The translations under genes and the position numbers were made by a program. Shown here piece after piece: positions 42,635 to 51,887 of a DNA stretch of 64,000 bases. Every line of letters begins with the position of its first letter. The first letter of the stretch is position 1. This DNA comes from Niveispirillum fermenti (GTDB lineage: Bacteria; Pseudomonadota; Alphaproteobacteria; Azospirillales; Azospirillaceae), in the NCBI RefSeq assembly GCF_048066175.1, contig NZ_JBLTXA010000015.1:40690-104689 (forward strand), read 5' to 3'. The notes under the pieces were generated by a model, which saw nothing but the letters and a program-made list of their open reading frames with translations, did not search any database and was not told the DNA's origin.

Positions 42635-43995
42635 GAACCGGTTCATCGACAGCACCCGCCGCCCCCCTTCTGGCGCGACAGGCCATGGAGGCCGCCGCCC
42701 GCGGCGATGCACACGCCGCGCTGGCCCTTTGGCAACGGGTGCTGGCGGCGGCACCCGACCATCCCGGCGCATTGCTGAGCCTGGGTGATGCAGCCCGCCG
42801 GGATGGCGACGAGGTGACCGCCCTGCGGATGCTGTCACAGGCGGTCAGCGTTGCCCCCAACCTTCTGCCCGCCCGCTGCGCGCTGGCCAACCTGTTGCTG
42901 CATACGGGGAACGAGGCCGAGGCCGGCCCGCATCTGGAGACCGCGCAGCGCCTGGGCCCAGACCAGGCCTATGTCTGGCGTGATACGGGCCTGTTCCGGC
43001 GCGTCACGGGCGATCCGGCCGGCGCGCTGGAGGCATTCGAGCGCTGTCTGGCACTGGCCCCCGGCGACACATCAGCCGCCCTGGGCCGATCGCTTGCCTT
43101 GCTGCGGCTGGGCCGATGGGCGGAGGGATTTGCCAGCTACCGGCACCGCTGGTCGGTTTCTGCCCGGCCGCCCCGGCACCAGTCCATCCCGGCCTGGCAG
43201 GGCGAGCCGGCGGCCGGTCGGCGCATCCTGGTATGGGATGAACAGGGGGCCGGCGACACCATCATGTGCGCGCGCCTGACCCGCCCGCTGATCGACGCGG
43301 GGGCGGATGTGGTGCTGGAGGTACCGCCCGCCCTGGCGCCCCTGTTCGCTGACGGGCACCATGGCCGCATGCTGGTGCGTGGAGAGCCCCCCCCGCCCGT
43401 GGATTTCCAGGTGCCGCTGCTGGACCTGCCGGGATTGCTTGGCCTGACCCCGCAGACCATTCCCTGGACCGGCCCGTATCTGGCTGCCGATCCGGACCGC
43501 GTCGCGGCATGGGCGCCGCATCTGCCCCGCCGCCCCGGCCGGCCGCGCATCGGGTTCAGTTGGGCCGGCAATCCCGCCCATCCGGGCGACCGCTGGCGTA
43601 CACCGGGGCTGGCGCCGCTTCTGGCGCTGCTGGCCTGCCAGGGGGCCGACTGGTACGCGATGCAGGTGGCCGCCGGCCATGCCGAACTGGCCGCCGCCGC
43701 GCTGCCCGGTTCCGTCACCGATCTGGCGCCCCGGATCACGGGCTGGACCGACAGCGCCGCCATTCTGCCCCATCTGGATCTGCTGATCACGCCCGACAGC
43801 GCCCTGGCGCATCTGGCCGGCGCGATGGGCCGGCCCGTCTGGACCCTGATCGCGACCGACACGGACTGGCGGTGGCTGGAGAAGTCGGCGAAGACGCCCT
43901 GGTATCCTTCCATGCGCCTGTTCCGCCAGCAGCGCTGCGGCGATTGGGCCGGCCTGATCACCCGGCTGCGGGCCGCCCTGCCCGTGACGGCTTGA
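42628..43995 (+). CDS. TPR protein with glycosyltransferase-like (GT9-type) C-terminal domain
   Basis: A 455-residue protein. Residues about 15-165 are TPR repeats (HPGALLSLGDAARRDGDEVTALRMLSQAVSVAP and following). The C-terminal half has ILVWDEQGAGDTIMCARLTRPLIDAGADVVLEV and IGFSWAGNPAHPGDRWRTPGLAP, plus LLITPDSALAHLAGAMGRPVWTLI, a GT-B nucleotide-binding end. Such proteins are common in Rhodospirillales; activity is unproven. Start overlaps the previous gene and its stop overlaps the next start (TTGA), so it is translationally coupled on both sides. Confidence 0.8.
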   Translation: MVRTGSSTAPAAPLLARQAMEAAARGDAHAALALWQRVLAAAPDHPGALLSLGDAARRDGDEVTALRMLSQAVSVAPNLLPARCALANLLLHTGNEAEAGPHLETAQRLGPDQAYVWRDTGLFRRVTGDPAGALEAFERCLALAPGDTSAALGRSLALLRLGRWAEGFASYRHRWSVSARPPRHQSIPAWQGEPAAGRRILVWDEQGAGDTIMCARLTRPLIDAGADVVLEVPPALAPLFADGHHGRMLVRGEPPPPVDFQVPLLDLPGLLGLTPQTIPWTGPYLAADPDRVAAWAPHLPRRPGRPRIGFSWAGNPAHPGDRWRTPGLAPLLALLACQGADWYAMQVAAGHAELAAAALPGSVTDLAPRITGWTDSAAILPHLDLLITPDSALAHLAGAMGRPVWTLIATDTDWRWLEKSAKTPWYPSMRLFRQQRCGDWAGLITRLRAALPVTA

Positions 43996-46718
43996 CAGCG
44001 GCCGGGACCAAGGCACCATCACCACAGGAAACGGCCCGCAAGCCCAAGGACCCGGCCTTGACCCTGGACAGCCTGAGCATCGCCTTCGACATGCTGACGG
44101 ACGGGGCCGCCCTGTTCGATGCGCAGGAAAGGCTGATACGCGCCAATCCCGCCTTCCGGGCGCTTTTCCCGGCCACGTCGCCCCAGATGGTGCCCGGCGT
44201 GACCTTCGAAGCGCTGCTGCGCGCCGGGATTCGGGTGGGGGAGAACCCTTCCGCCCGTGGCCGCGGGGAAGAGGATTTCGTCGCCGAACGGCTTTGCGAA
44301 CTGCGCCGTGCCGATGGCCGGCCGGTGGAGTTCCGCCTGCCCGACGGCCGCTGGATTCGCGTGCAGGACCGGCGCCTGCCCGATGGCGGCATCCTGTGCC
44401 TGCGCACCGAGATCACCGAACTGAAACGCCGCGAGGTGGCGTTGAGCGACAGCGAGCAGCGCTATCGCCAGTTGGTCGATCTGTCGCCCGACGGCATCGC
44501 CGTGCACGATCTGCAAGGCTGGGGACGGTTCATCAACAAGGCCGGCAGGACCATCCTGGGCCTGGCCCCCGACCTGGAAGCGCGGGGGGTCCATATCCTG
44601 TCCTTTGCCAGCCCCGAGGCGCGGCCCCTGGCAGAGATGCTGTTCCGGCGGGTCACGGGCGGAGAGCCGGTGTCTCAGATGCGTATCGGCCTGCAAAGCT
44701 GCGATGGCAGCGAGAGACTGGCGGAAATGTCCGCCGTCCCCTTCCAGACGGGGGAGGAACGGCTGGTGCTGTGCCTGTTCCGCGATGTCACGCACGAGGC
44801 GGCGGCCAGTCTGCGCCTGCGCGAGAGCGAGGCGCGTGCGCGTTCCATCCTGGATACGGCCATGGACTGCATCGTGTCCATCGACGGTGACGGAACGGTG
44901 CTTGAATTCAATCCCGCCGCCGAACGTACATTCGGATGGACCCGGGCAGAGGCCGTGGGCCGGACACTGGTCGATCTGATTGTGCCGCACCATCACCGGG
45001 ACCCGTCCGATACGGGGCTGGCCGCGCTGCTGGCCGGGCGGAACGATACGATGCTGGGCCGCCGCATGGAGACGGAGGCCAGGCGGCGCGACGGCAGCAC
45101 GCTGCCCATCGAACTGGCCGTCACGGCCGTGCCGCTGGGACCGGGCCGGCGCTACACGGCCTATCTGCGCGACATCACCGACCGCCGGCAGGCCGAGCAC
45201 GAGATATGGGAGAAGACCCGCATCCTGGACAGCATGATGGACAATGTCGGGATCGGCATCGAGGTGTATGACGCCGATGGCCGGCTGCTTGTCGCCAATC
45301 GCCGCGTGTCGGAGCTTCTGGACATTCCACCGGGTTTCATGCGCCCGGGCCTGAAGGACCATGACCTTGTCGTGTTGCTGGCCCGGCAGGGTGAATATCC
45401 AGGCGAGACGGTCGAGGAAAGTCTGGCCGACTATGACCGCATCCGACGGCTGGGCGTGCATTTCAGTGAGCGCCAGCGGCCTAACGGCGCCTGGCTGCAG
45501 GTCCGGCATTTTCCCATGCCGGGCGGCGGCTTCGTCGTGCTGTTCGCCGACGTGACGGAACAGAAGCGGCTGGAAAGCCAGTTCCTGCAGGCCCAGAAGA
45601 TGGAGGCGCTCGGCCAGCTTGCCGGTGGGATCGCGCATGATTTCAACAATATCCTGTCGGTCATCGGCGGTTATGCCGGCATGGCCCGCATGGGTGTGGC
45701 CGCGGACAGCCCCTTGGCCGGCTATCTGGCCAAGATCGGCCAGGGCGTGGACCGGGCCGCCGCCCTGACGCGGGAGTTGCTGACTTTCTCGCGCCAGAAG
45801 GGCGTAACCCCGTCGCGCCCCATCGACCTGGGCGGGGTGCTGCGGGGGCAGGAATTCCTGCTGAAGCCGCTGCTGGGCGCCACCATCGACCTGACCCTGT
45901 CGGTGCCCGACGATCCGGTCTGGGTTGCCATCGACCCGGATATGGTGGCCCAGGCGCTGCTGAACCTGGCCATCAATGCCCGCGACGCGATGCCTGGCGG
46001 TGGCCCGCTGTCGGTCGTGCTGGAAACAGTGGAAACCGGGTCCCCGCCCGCCGGTCTGGCGCCGGGCGCCCATGCGCTGCTGTCGGTCACCGACCGGGGC
46101 ACGGGCATGCCGCCGGAACTGCTGGACCGCATCTTCGACCCGTTTTTCACGACGAAGCCGCCGGGCCAGGGCACCGGCCTGGGGCTGGCCATGGTCTATG
46201 GCACCGTCACCCAGGCCGACGGCACCATCCTGGTGGACAGTCAGCCCGGCCACGGCACCCGCTTCACCCTGTGGCTGCCGCTGGCCGTACCGCCGGTGGC
46301 GGCAGCCGTCACCGGTGCCGACCCCCGCCCCGGGGCCGCAGTTGCGCCGGCAACGATCCTGGTGGCGGAGGATGAGCCGGAGTTGCTGACCCTGGTCACG
46401 GCCTTCCTTGAACAGGACGGCCATCATGTGCGCGGTGCCGCCGATGGGGTGGAGGCGCTGGAACGGTTCGAGGAGGGCGGGGTCGACCTGTTGCTGACGG
46501 ACCTTGTCATGCCCGCCCTGGGCGGGGTGCGGCTGGCCCATCTCGTGGGCGAGCTTGATCCAACGGTTGCCGTGCTGTTCATGACCGGCTATCCCGGTCG
46601 CGGCCACGCGGAAGTGACGGATTTGCCGTCCGGCATTCCCGTGCTGTACAAGCCCATCGACCCGGACGGCCTGCGGCGGGCCGTCGCCGATGCCCTGGCA
46701 GCGAAGAGAAGCACATGA
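43992..46718 (+). CDS. multi-PAS hybrid histidine kinase
   Basis: A predicted 908-residue soluble kinase. Several PAS domains occupy residues about 25-530 (for example SIAFDMLTDGAALFDAQERLI and RSILDTAMDCIVSIDGDGTVLEFNPAAERTFGW). The phospho-histidine is His549 (GGIAHDFNNIL), followed by the HATPase (NLAINARDAMPGG, TGLGLAMVYGTV), and a receiver with Asp837 (LLTDLVMPALGG). The layout is CckA-like without membrane helices. I place the start at the TTG at 43992, which overlaps the preceding stop; the open frame extends upstream to 43509 but only in the shadow of the TPR gene. Stop overlaps the next gene. Confidence 0.82.
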   Translation: MTAAGTKAPSPQETARKPKDPALTLDSLSIAFDMLTDGAALFDAQERLIRANPAFRALFPATSPQMVPGVTFEALLRAGIRVGENPSARGRGEEDFVAERLCELRRADGRPVEFRLPDGRWIRVQDRRLPDGGILCLRTEITELKRREVALSDSEQRYRQLVDLSPDGIAVHDLQGWGRFINKAGRTILGLAPDLEARGVHILSFASPEARPLAEMLFRRVTGGEPVSQMRIGLQSCDGSERLAEMSAVPFQTGEERLVLCLFRDVTHEAAASLRLRESEARARSILDTAMDCIVSIDGDGTVLEFNPAAERTFGWTRAEAVGRTLVDLIVPHHHRDPSDTGLAALLAGRNDTMLGRRMETEARRRDGSTLPIELAVTAVPLGPGRRYTAYLRDITDRRQAEHEIWEKTRILDSMMDNVGIGIEVYDADGRLLVANRRVSELLDIPPGFMRPGLKDHDLVVLLARQGEYPGETVEESLADYDRIRRLGVHFSERQRPNGAWLQVRHFPMPGGGFVVLFADVTEQKRLESQFLQAQKMEALGQLAGGIAHDFNNILSVIGGYAGMARMGVAADSPLAGYLAKIGQGVDRAAALTRELLTFSRQKGVTPSRPIDLGGVLRGQEFLLKPLLGATIDLTLSVPDDPVWVAIDPDMVAQALLNLAINARDAMPGGGPLSVVLETVETGSPPAGLAPGAHALLSVTDRGTGMPPELLDRIFDPFFTTKPPGQGTGLGLAMVYGTVTQADGTILVDSQPGHGTRFTLWLPLAVPPVAAAVTGADPRPGAAVAPATILVAEDEPELLTLVTAFLEQDGHHVRGAADGVEALERFEEGGVDLLLTDLVMPALGGVRLAHLVGELDPTVAVLFMTGYPGRGHAEVTDLPSGIPVLYKPIDPDGLRRAVADALAAKRST

Positions 46719-47146
46719 ACCGGCATTACATGCCCGAGGACCCGATCCGGTCCCTGCGCATCATGGTCGTGGAGGACCAGCCACAGACCCGGATCTGGAT
46801 CGCCGATGTGTTACGCCAGATGGGAATCCGCGAGGTGCTGGCCGCCAATGATGGCAGCGATGCGCTGGACATGATCCAGAGCAACCCGCGCGGTATCGAC
46901 CTGATCATCTGCGACTGGGCCATGCCGCGCATGAACGGGATGGACCTGCTGACGGCCGTTCGGGCCATCCGGCCGGACCTTCCCTTCATCATGGAAACGG
47001 GGCACGGCACCAAGGATCATGTGCTGGCGGCCCGCGCCCAGGGGGTGGATGCCTTCATCGTCAAGCCCTACAGCGCGGCCCAACTGGAGGTGCGGATACG
47101 CACGCTGGCCAAGAATATCCGCAATCGCAGCACAGGCGCGCCATGA
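46715..47146 (+). CDS. single-domain response regulator (CheY-like)
   Basis: A 143-residue receiver. The acidic pocket is VVEDQPQTRIW, the phospho-aspartate is in IICDWAMPRMNG, and the lysine is in AFIVKPYS. The threonine switch residue is in METGHGTKDH. There is no output domain. Translation overlaps the kinase stop and the nucleosidase start by 4 bp each, so it is the probable partner of that kinase. Confidence 0.9.
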   Translation: MNRHYMPEDPIRSLRIMVVEDQPQTRIWIADVLRQMGIREVLAANDGSDALDMIQSNPRGIDLIICDWAMPRMNGMDLLTAVRAIRPDLPFIMETGHGTKDHVLAARAQGVDAFIVKPYSAAQLEVRIRTLAKNIRNRSTGAP

Positions 47147-47904
47147 CCCCGCCCCGCCGGACCGCCCCCCTGGGCCTGATCTGCGCCATACCGGAGGAGA
47201 TGGGCGAATTCTCACCCCTGTTCCGGCAGGAGGGAGAGGAACGGATCGCCGGTTTCCGCTTCCTGAACGGCCTGCTGGACGGGCAGCCCGTGGTGATGGT
47301 GGAAGCGGGGATCGGCAAGGTGAACGCGGCCGTGGTGGGGACGCTGCTGCTGCACCATCTGGGTGTGCGCGGGCTTTTGTTCTCCGGGGTGGCGGGCGGC
47401 ATTGACCCGTCGCTGGCCGTGGGCGACGTGGTGATCGCCGACCGGTTGATCCAGCATGATTACGGGGCCCTGGCGGGGGGAGCGCTGAAACCCTATCAGC
47501 CGGGCGTGCCGCCGCTGCCGGGCTTCGACGAACGGTTCGGCTATCCGCTGGCCGACGGGCTGCACGATACGATCCGGGCGGCACTGGCCGGGCTGGACCT
47601 GTCCCCGGCGCCAGGGGCATCGCGCCCGGCACAATGGCGGTTCGGTACGGTGCTGACGGGCGACCATTTCCTCAATTGCGCCAGAACCAGGGCCGGGCTG
47701 TTCGACCGGTTCCAGGCACAGGCCATCGAAATGGAAGGAGCGGCACTGGCCCAGGTGGCGGCCCGGTTCGGGGTGCCGCTGGTGGTCGTGCGCGCCCTGT
47801 CCGATCTGGCGGGAGAGGAGAGCCACCTGGATTTTCCCGCCTTCGCCCGCAATGCCGCCGGCAACGCCGCCCGCATCATCCGCCGCATTGCCGCGGTGAT
47901 CTGA
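47143..47904 (+). CDS. mtnN: 5'-methylthioadenosine/S-adenosylhomocysteine nucleosidase-like
   Basis: A 253-residue purine-nucleoside-phosphorylase-like protein. GLICAIPEEMGEF at the N-terminus, LFSGVAGGIDPSLAVGDVVIADRLIQHDYG in the middle, EMEGAALAQVAARFGVP with the substrate-binding Met/Glu, and VVRALSDLAGEE with the catalytic aspartate are all typical. It splits MTA/SAH to adenine and S-ribosyl compounds. Last gene of the five-gene overlapping chain, which is an unexpected place for it. Confidence 0.85.
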   Translation: MTPPRRTAPLGLICAIPEEMGEFSPLFRQEGEERIAGFRFLNGLLDGQPVVMVEAGIGKVNAAVVGTLLLHHLGVRGLLFSGVAGGIDPSLAVGDVVIADRLIQHDYGALAGGALKPYQPGVPPLPGFDERFGYPLADGLHDTIRAALAGLDLSPAPGASRPAQWRFGTVLTGDHFLNCARTRAGLFDRFQAQAIEMEGAALAQVAARFGVPLVVVRALSDLAGEESHLDFPAFARNAAGNAARIIRRIAAVI

Positions 47905-47988
47905 AAAATCGCCCATGGCCCGACAGGCAGGGGCCGGCCCGGCCGTTGATAGGACGGGTCCGGCAACCCTGTCCCTGTAGGAGCGACC

Positions 47989-48534
47989 ATGAGTATCAGC
48001 AGCATCAGCAGCGCCAACATCTATGCGCCGTCCGCCGCCGCCCGGCAGCAGCGGGCGCAGGAAAAATTCCAGGCCGCCGACGCGGACGGTTCCGGTGGCC
48101 TTTCGCTGGAGGAGTTCAGCGCTGCCGGTCCGAAGGGAGCGGACGCCAACGCCCGTGCCGCCGGCAGACCCAGCGCGGAGGACATGTTTGCCTCCCTAGA
48201 CAGCGATGGTGACGGCAACCTGACCCAGGCAGAAATGGAAACCGCGTTCCAGCGCATGGGTGACGGCACGCGCCGCACCCTGCTGGATGCCCAGGAACAG
48301 GCCGGCGGTGCTGGTGGGCCCCCGCCGGGCGGTCAGCCCGGTCCCGGTGGACCACCGCCCCGGGCCAGTGCTGGCAATGACCTGAGCGGCCTGACCACCG
48401 GTTCCACACAGGATGACAGCGCGGAAGAAGACCCGATCAGCGCCCTGATCAGCCAGTTGCAAAGTGCCATCGCCAGCTATGGTCAGAAGACGGGCACCAG
48501 TCAGGCCGCAAGCAGCCTTGCCGCCACCGCCTGA
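47989..48534 (+). CDS. EF-hand protein
   Basis: A 181-residue protein with two canonical EF-hand loops, residues 31-42 (D-A-D-G-S-G-G-L-S-L-E-E) and 71-82 (D-S-D-G-D-G-N-L-T-Q-A-E). There is no signal peptide; the N-terminus is Ser/Ile-rich (MSISSISSANIY). A glycine/proline-rich linker and a C-terminal Ser/Ala/Gln-rich part follow. Calcium binding is likely; function unknown. It lies 84 bp after mtnN. Confidence 0.75.
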   Translation: MSISSISSANIYAPSAAARQQRAQEKFQAADADGSGGLSLEEFSAAGPKGADANARAAGRPSAEDMFASLDSDGDGNLTQAEMETAFQRMGDGTRRTLLDAQEQAGGAGGPPPGGQPGPGGPPPRASAGNDLSGLTTGSTQDDSAEEDPISALISQLQSAIASYGQKTGTSQAASSLAATA

Positions 48535-48776
48535 CATATCCGCACCGGTCCCGCCGGCAATCGCATGCCGTCGGCGGGATCTGTCGGGGAACCCGACGGT
48601 TCCTCGCACCTTGCGGGGGGGACAAGGTGGCAACCAAAGGTCATAACCCATGTCCTCCCCGAATTTTTTAGACCATTATCAATTGGTTATAGGGCTAAGC
48701 TTCACTTGCCAGCCTTTACCTTTGTCGTCACTATCCCCATGTCTCCTGACGACAACCACAAGGGATGAGGCGAGAA
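48535..48776 (+). promoter_or_regulatory. region upstream of dps
   Basis: A 242-bp gap. It begins with a GTCGGG-GAA-CCCGAC hairpin (48583-48597) that may end the EF-hand transcript, then becomes AT-rich (48660-48720), a likely dps promoter. No complete OxyR or Fur site was found. Confidence 0.45.
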
Positions 48777-49256
48777 ATGGCCACCGCACCGGCGATCAAT
48801 ATCGGCATCACCGACGAGAACCGCGCCCGCATCGCGGACGGGCTGTCGCGCCTGTTGGCCGACAGCTACACGTTGTTTCTGAAGACCCACAATTTTCATT
48901 GGAACGTCACCGGGCCGATGTTCAACACGCTGCACACCATGTTCATGGCGCAGTACACTGAACTGTTCACCGCCGTGGACGAGGTGGCGGAGCGTATCCG
49001 CGCGCTGGGGTTCCATGCGCCCGGCAGCTACAGCCAGTTCGGCAAGCTGGCCTCCGTGAAGGAGGAAACCGAGGTGCCGCGCGCCCAGGACATGATCCGC
49101 CAACTGGTGGAAGGACATGAGACCGTGGCCCGCACGGCCCGCACGATATTCCCGCTGGTGGAGGAAGCCGGCGACGAGCCAACCGCTGATCTGTTGACAC
49201 AGCGTATGCAGGTGCATGAAAAGACTGCCTGGATGTTGCGTTCCATGCTTGAGTAA
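48777..49256 (+). CDS. dps: Dps-family DNA-protection ferritin
   Basis: A 159-residue Dps protein. The ferroxidase residues lie in FLKTHNFHWNVTGPMFNTLH and AVDEVAERIRALG; the C-terminal KTAWMLRSML is typical. It oxidises and stores iron with hydrogen peroxide and can coat DNA under stress. Start is set at 48777 by AGGCGAGA; the earlier ATG at 48765 has no spacing for an RBS. Length is normal. Confidence 0.93.
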   Translation: MATAPAINIGITDENRARIADGLSRLLADSYTLFLKTHNFHWNVTGPMFNTLHTMFMAQYTELFTAVDEVAERIRALGFHAPGSYSQFGKLASVKEETEVPRAQDMIRQLVEGHETVARTARTIFPLVEEAGDEPTADLLTQRMQVHEKTAWMLRSMLE

Positions 49257-49278
49257 CCGAACGGAGTTCGACGGAACA

Positions 49279-50220
49279 ATGACAGGTTTGAAGACAGCGC
49301 CGCGTATCGCGGCGCTGACCTTTTTCTTGATGTCCACGCCTGCGGCCCTGGCCCAGGTTCCCCAGACCTCCCCCCTTCCCGAAGGTATAGAGGTGATGAT
49401 CCGTCAGGCGGCAACGCGGGACGGTACGGCGCTGGACACGGTCGAATCACTGGCTCTGGATGCCTATCCCGACCACGCCGAGGCCATCGGCGCGCTCACC
49501 AGGGACCTGCGTGATCAGCGCAAGAAGGCCGAGCGGGATGCCAAACGGGCCGCCGGCAGCAGCGTCATCGCCGGCTGGAGCGGCGATGGCGAACTGGGCG
49601 CTTCCCTGTCCTCGGGCAATACCGACGACCGGTCGCTCGCCATCCGCCTGAACCTGGTGAAGGAGACGCTGCGGTGGCGTCATGAGATCACCAGCAGCGC
49701 CGACCTGCAGCGGGCGTCAGGCGAAACCTCCAAGGAACGTTATACGGCCGGGTACAAGCCCAATTATTTCATCAATCCCCGGCTTTACGCGGCCGGTGAG
49801 TTCACCTGGGAACGCGATCTGTTCGCCGGGTACCGCCACCGGCTGACCGAAACGGTCGGTATCGGTTACCTGATCCTGGACAGCGACGGCAAGCGCCTTT
49901 CGGTGGAGGGCGGCCCCGGTGCCCGGCACAGTTTCCAGGTCCGCGCGCCCGGCGTGTCGGCCGTGGAACATGAATTCGTGTTCGGCGCCAACGCCAATTA
50001 CACCCAGGAATTCAACGAAAACATCAAGTTCGCGCAGACCATCAAGACATTGACCGGCGACCAGAACCAGACGCTGGAAAGCAGTTCCAGCCTGACCGCG
50101 CGGATCAATTCGCTGTTCTCCGCCCGCATCGGCTTCACGCTGCGCCATGAGACGGAGCCGCCGGATGACCGCAAGCAGACCGATACATTGAGCCGGGCGA
50201 CGCTGGTCTATACATTCTGA
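49279..50220 (+). CDS. DUF481 outer-membrane protein
   Basis: A 313-residue protein with a signal peptide (about residues 1-26, ending ALAQ). The C-terminal part is a beta-barrel of DUF481 type: GELGASLSSGNTDDRSLAIRLNLVKE, and the paired strands through TLVYTF with a terminal phenylalanine. Family members are salt-induced outer membrane proteins of unknown role. The start was chosen at the signal peptide; the frame is open to 49216. Follows dps closely. Confidence 0.85.
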   Translation: MTGLKTAPRIAALTFFLMSTPAALAQVPQTSPLPEGIEVMIRQAATRDGTALDTVESLALDAYPDHAEAIGALTRDLRDQRKKAERDAKRAAGSSVIAGWSGDGELGASLSSGNTDDRSLAIRLNLVKETLRWRHEITSSADLQRASGETSKERYTAGYKPNYFINPRLYAAGEFTWERDLFAGYRHRLTETVGIGYLILDSDGKRLSVEGGPGARHSFQVRAPGVSAVEHEFVFGANANYTQEFNENIKFAQTIKTLTGDQNQTLESSSSLTARINSLFSARIGFTLRHETEPPDDRKQTDTLSRATLVYTF

Positions 50221-50251
50221 TCGATGAGGCAGGCGGCAATGGGGGGAACGG

Positions 50252-51118
50252 GTGGCTTACGTCTTGTTCCCCCTGCTGCTCTGGATTGCCTACGCGCTCT
50301 GGTTCCGGTTGCGGCAGGACACACTCCTGTTCCGCCCCTCTGCGCGTGCCACACCCCTGGCCGATGCCGGGCTGGGTGATTTCCAGCCCGTCTGGGCGCA
50401 GACGGCCGACGGGCTGCTGCTGGAAGGCAGCCTTCGCCCGGCGGACGGGCTGACCAAGCCCACCATCCTGTTGCTGCATGGCAGCCGGGGACAGGCGGCG
50501 GACCGGGCCGACCGGGCGCGGGTCCTGGCCGATGCGGGGTTTGGCGTGCTTCTGGCCGGTTATCGCGGCTATGCGGGCAATCCAGGCCGGCCGGGCGGGA
50601 ACGCCCTGATGCTCGATGCCCGCGCCTGGGCCGACCTTCTCGTCACGCGCGGAATTTCCGGGGGAAGGCTGGTTCTTTACGGACAGGAAATGGGAGCGGT
50701 TCCGGCTGCCATGCTGGCGGGGGAGCGTGCAACGGCCGCCCTGGTCCTGGAAGCGCCCTGCCCCAGCATGGCCGGGCGGATGGGCAGGCGCTTCCCGCTG
50801 CTTCCCGTGCAGGCTCTGTTACGCCACCGGTTGAGCGTGACGGGCCTGCTGCCCATGGTGCGTGCCCCCACACTGATCCTGGGCAGCGCGGATGCGGAAC
50901 TCGGAAAGCCGGCGGCGGCACCGCTGACGATTGTTCCCATGCCCTCCGGGCATGAAGATGGTGAATTGCCGCCGGACCAGTGCCGGGCACTTCTGGCCTT
51001 CCTGGGCGGCGAGGCGGCACGGACCAGGGCACGGCCCACACTGGAGCAGAAGACCCCCGCCGCCGGTGGCAGGGCCGTGGCCATTCGCCGCCCGGACAGC
51101 CCCGGGCCAGCGGGGTGA
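50252..51118 (+). CDS. membrane-anchored alpha/beta-hydrolase-like protein lacking the nucleophile serine
   Basis: A 288-residue protein starting at GTG. Residues about 3-18 form a membrane helix (VLFPLLLWIAYALWF) and the rest resembles the BEM46/ABHD13 alpha/beta hydrolases: ILLLHGSRGQAADR and LLAGYRGYAGNPG. The usual G-x-S-x-G elbow reads G-Q-E-M-G (residues in LVLYGQEMGAVP), so the nucleophile is replaced by glutamate. Asp (LGSADAEL) and His (PSGHEDG) are kept. The C-terminal tail is Arg/Pro-rich. Catalysis is doubtful. Confidence 0.78.
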   Translation: MAYVLFPLLLWIAYALWFRLRQDTLLFRPSARATPLADAGLGDFQPVWAQTADGLLLEGSLRPADGLTKPTILLLHGSRGQAADRADRARVLADAGFGVLLAGYRGYAGNPGRPGGNALMLDARAWADLLVTRGISGGRLVLYGQEMGAVPAAMLAGERATAALVLEAPCPSMAGRMGRRFPLLPVQALLRHRLSVTGLLPMVRAPTLILGSADAELGKPAAAPLTIVPMPSGHEDGELPPDQCRALLAFLGGEAARTRARPTLEQKTPAAGGRAVAIRRPDSPGPAG

Positions 51119-51128
51119 CGGAGCAACC

Positions 51129-51887
51129 CTAGATACCCTCGCCCGCCTCAACGACATCAGACAGACGGTTGCGGATGGCATTGGCCGTGCTGCGGGCCGA
51201 CGCATCGTCACGATGGCGCGGGCGCGGTGCGGCGATCCGGTCGGCAGAGCGCACGCCGGCCGGCGTGCCCGCCAGCAGGACGACGCGGTCGGCCAGATAG
51301 ACGGCTTCGTCGATGTCATGGGTAACGAACAGGATCGTCTTGCCCGTGCGCTGCCACAGATCGACCAGTTCATCCTGCAAGGCCTGGCGCGTGATGGCGT
51401 CAAGCGCGCCGAACGGCTCGTCCATCATCAGCAGGTCGGGGTCAACGGCCAGTGCGCGGGCAATGGCCACGCGCTGGCGCTGGCCACCGGAAAGCTGGTG
51501 CGGCCAGCGGCCCGCCTTGTCGGCAAGGCCCACCAGGTCCAGCGCGTTCAGGGCCCTGCGGCGCTTCTCCGCCCGGTCCAGTCCCAGCCCCTCCAGCCCG
51601 AATTCCACATTCTTCACGACGCGCCGCCATGGCAGCAGGCGGGCATCCTGGAACACCATGGCATAAGGCCGCCGGCCCGGCGTTTCCGGGTGATCGCGCG
51701 TTACGGTGCCGGCGGAAGGTTTGACCAGACCAGCAATGACGCGCAGCAGCGTGGATTTCCCCACGCCCGATGCCCCAACCACCGCCACGAATTCCCCATC
51801 CTCGATATCCAGATGGAAATCCCTGAGAACGACGGTGCGGCCGCGGTCACTATCGAATGACAGCGTCAAATCCTTGATCGAAATCAT
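51129..51887 (-). CDS. ABC transporter ATP-binding protein (SsuB/TauB type)
   Basis: A 252-residue ABC ATPase. Walker A GASGVGKST, signature LSGGQRQRVAIARAL, Walker B LLMMDEPFGALD and the switch THDIDEAVYLADRVVLL are all seen. It belongs to the nitrate/sulfonate/taurine importer family. The longer open frame to 52709 is the wrong frame of the permease gene. Start overlaps the permease stop by 4 bp. Confidence 0.9.
   Translation of the reverse strand: MISIKDLTLSFDSDRGRTVVLRDFHLDIEDGEFVAVVGASGVGKSTLLRVIAGLVKPSAGTVTRDHPETPGRRPYAMVFQDARLLPWRRVVKNVEFGLEGLGLDRAEKRRRALNALDLVGLADKAGRWPHQLSGGQRQRVAIARALAVDPDLLMMDEPFGALDAITRQALQDELVDLWQRTGKTILFVTHDIDEAVYLADRVVLLAGTPAGVRSADRIAAPRPRHRDDASARSTANAIRNRLSDVVEAGEGI

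Noticed and set aside
43509..43991. Upstream extension of the hybrid kinase frame (1069-residue frame)
   Set aside because: It overlaps the TPR/GT gene out of frame and shows no domain; the kinase homology begins after 43992.
44019..46607. 862-residue minus-strand open frame
   Set aside because: Antisense to the multi-PAS kinase; no recognisable motif.
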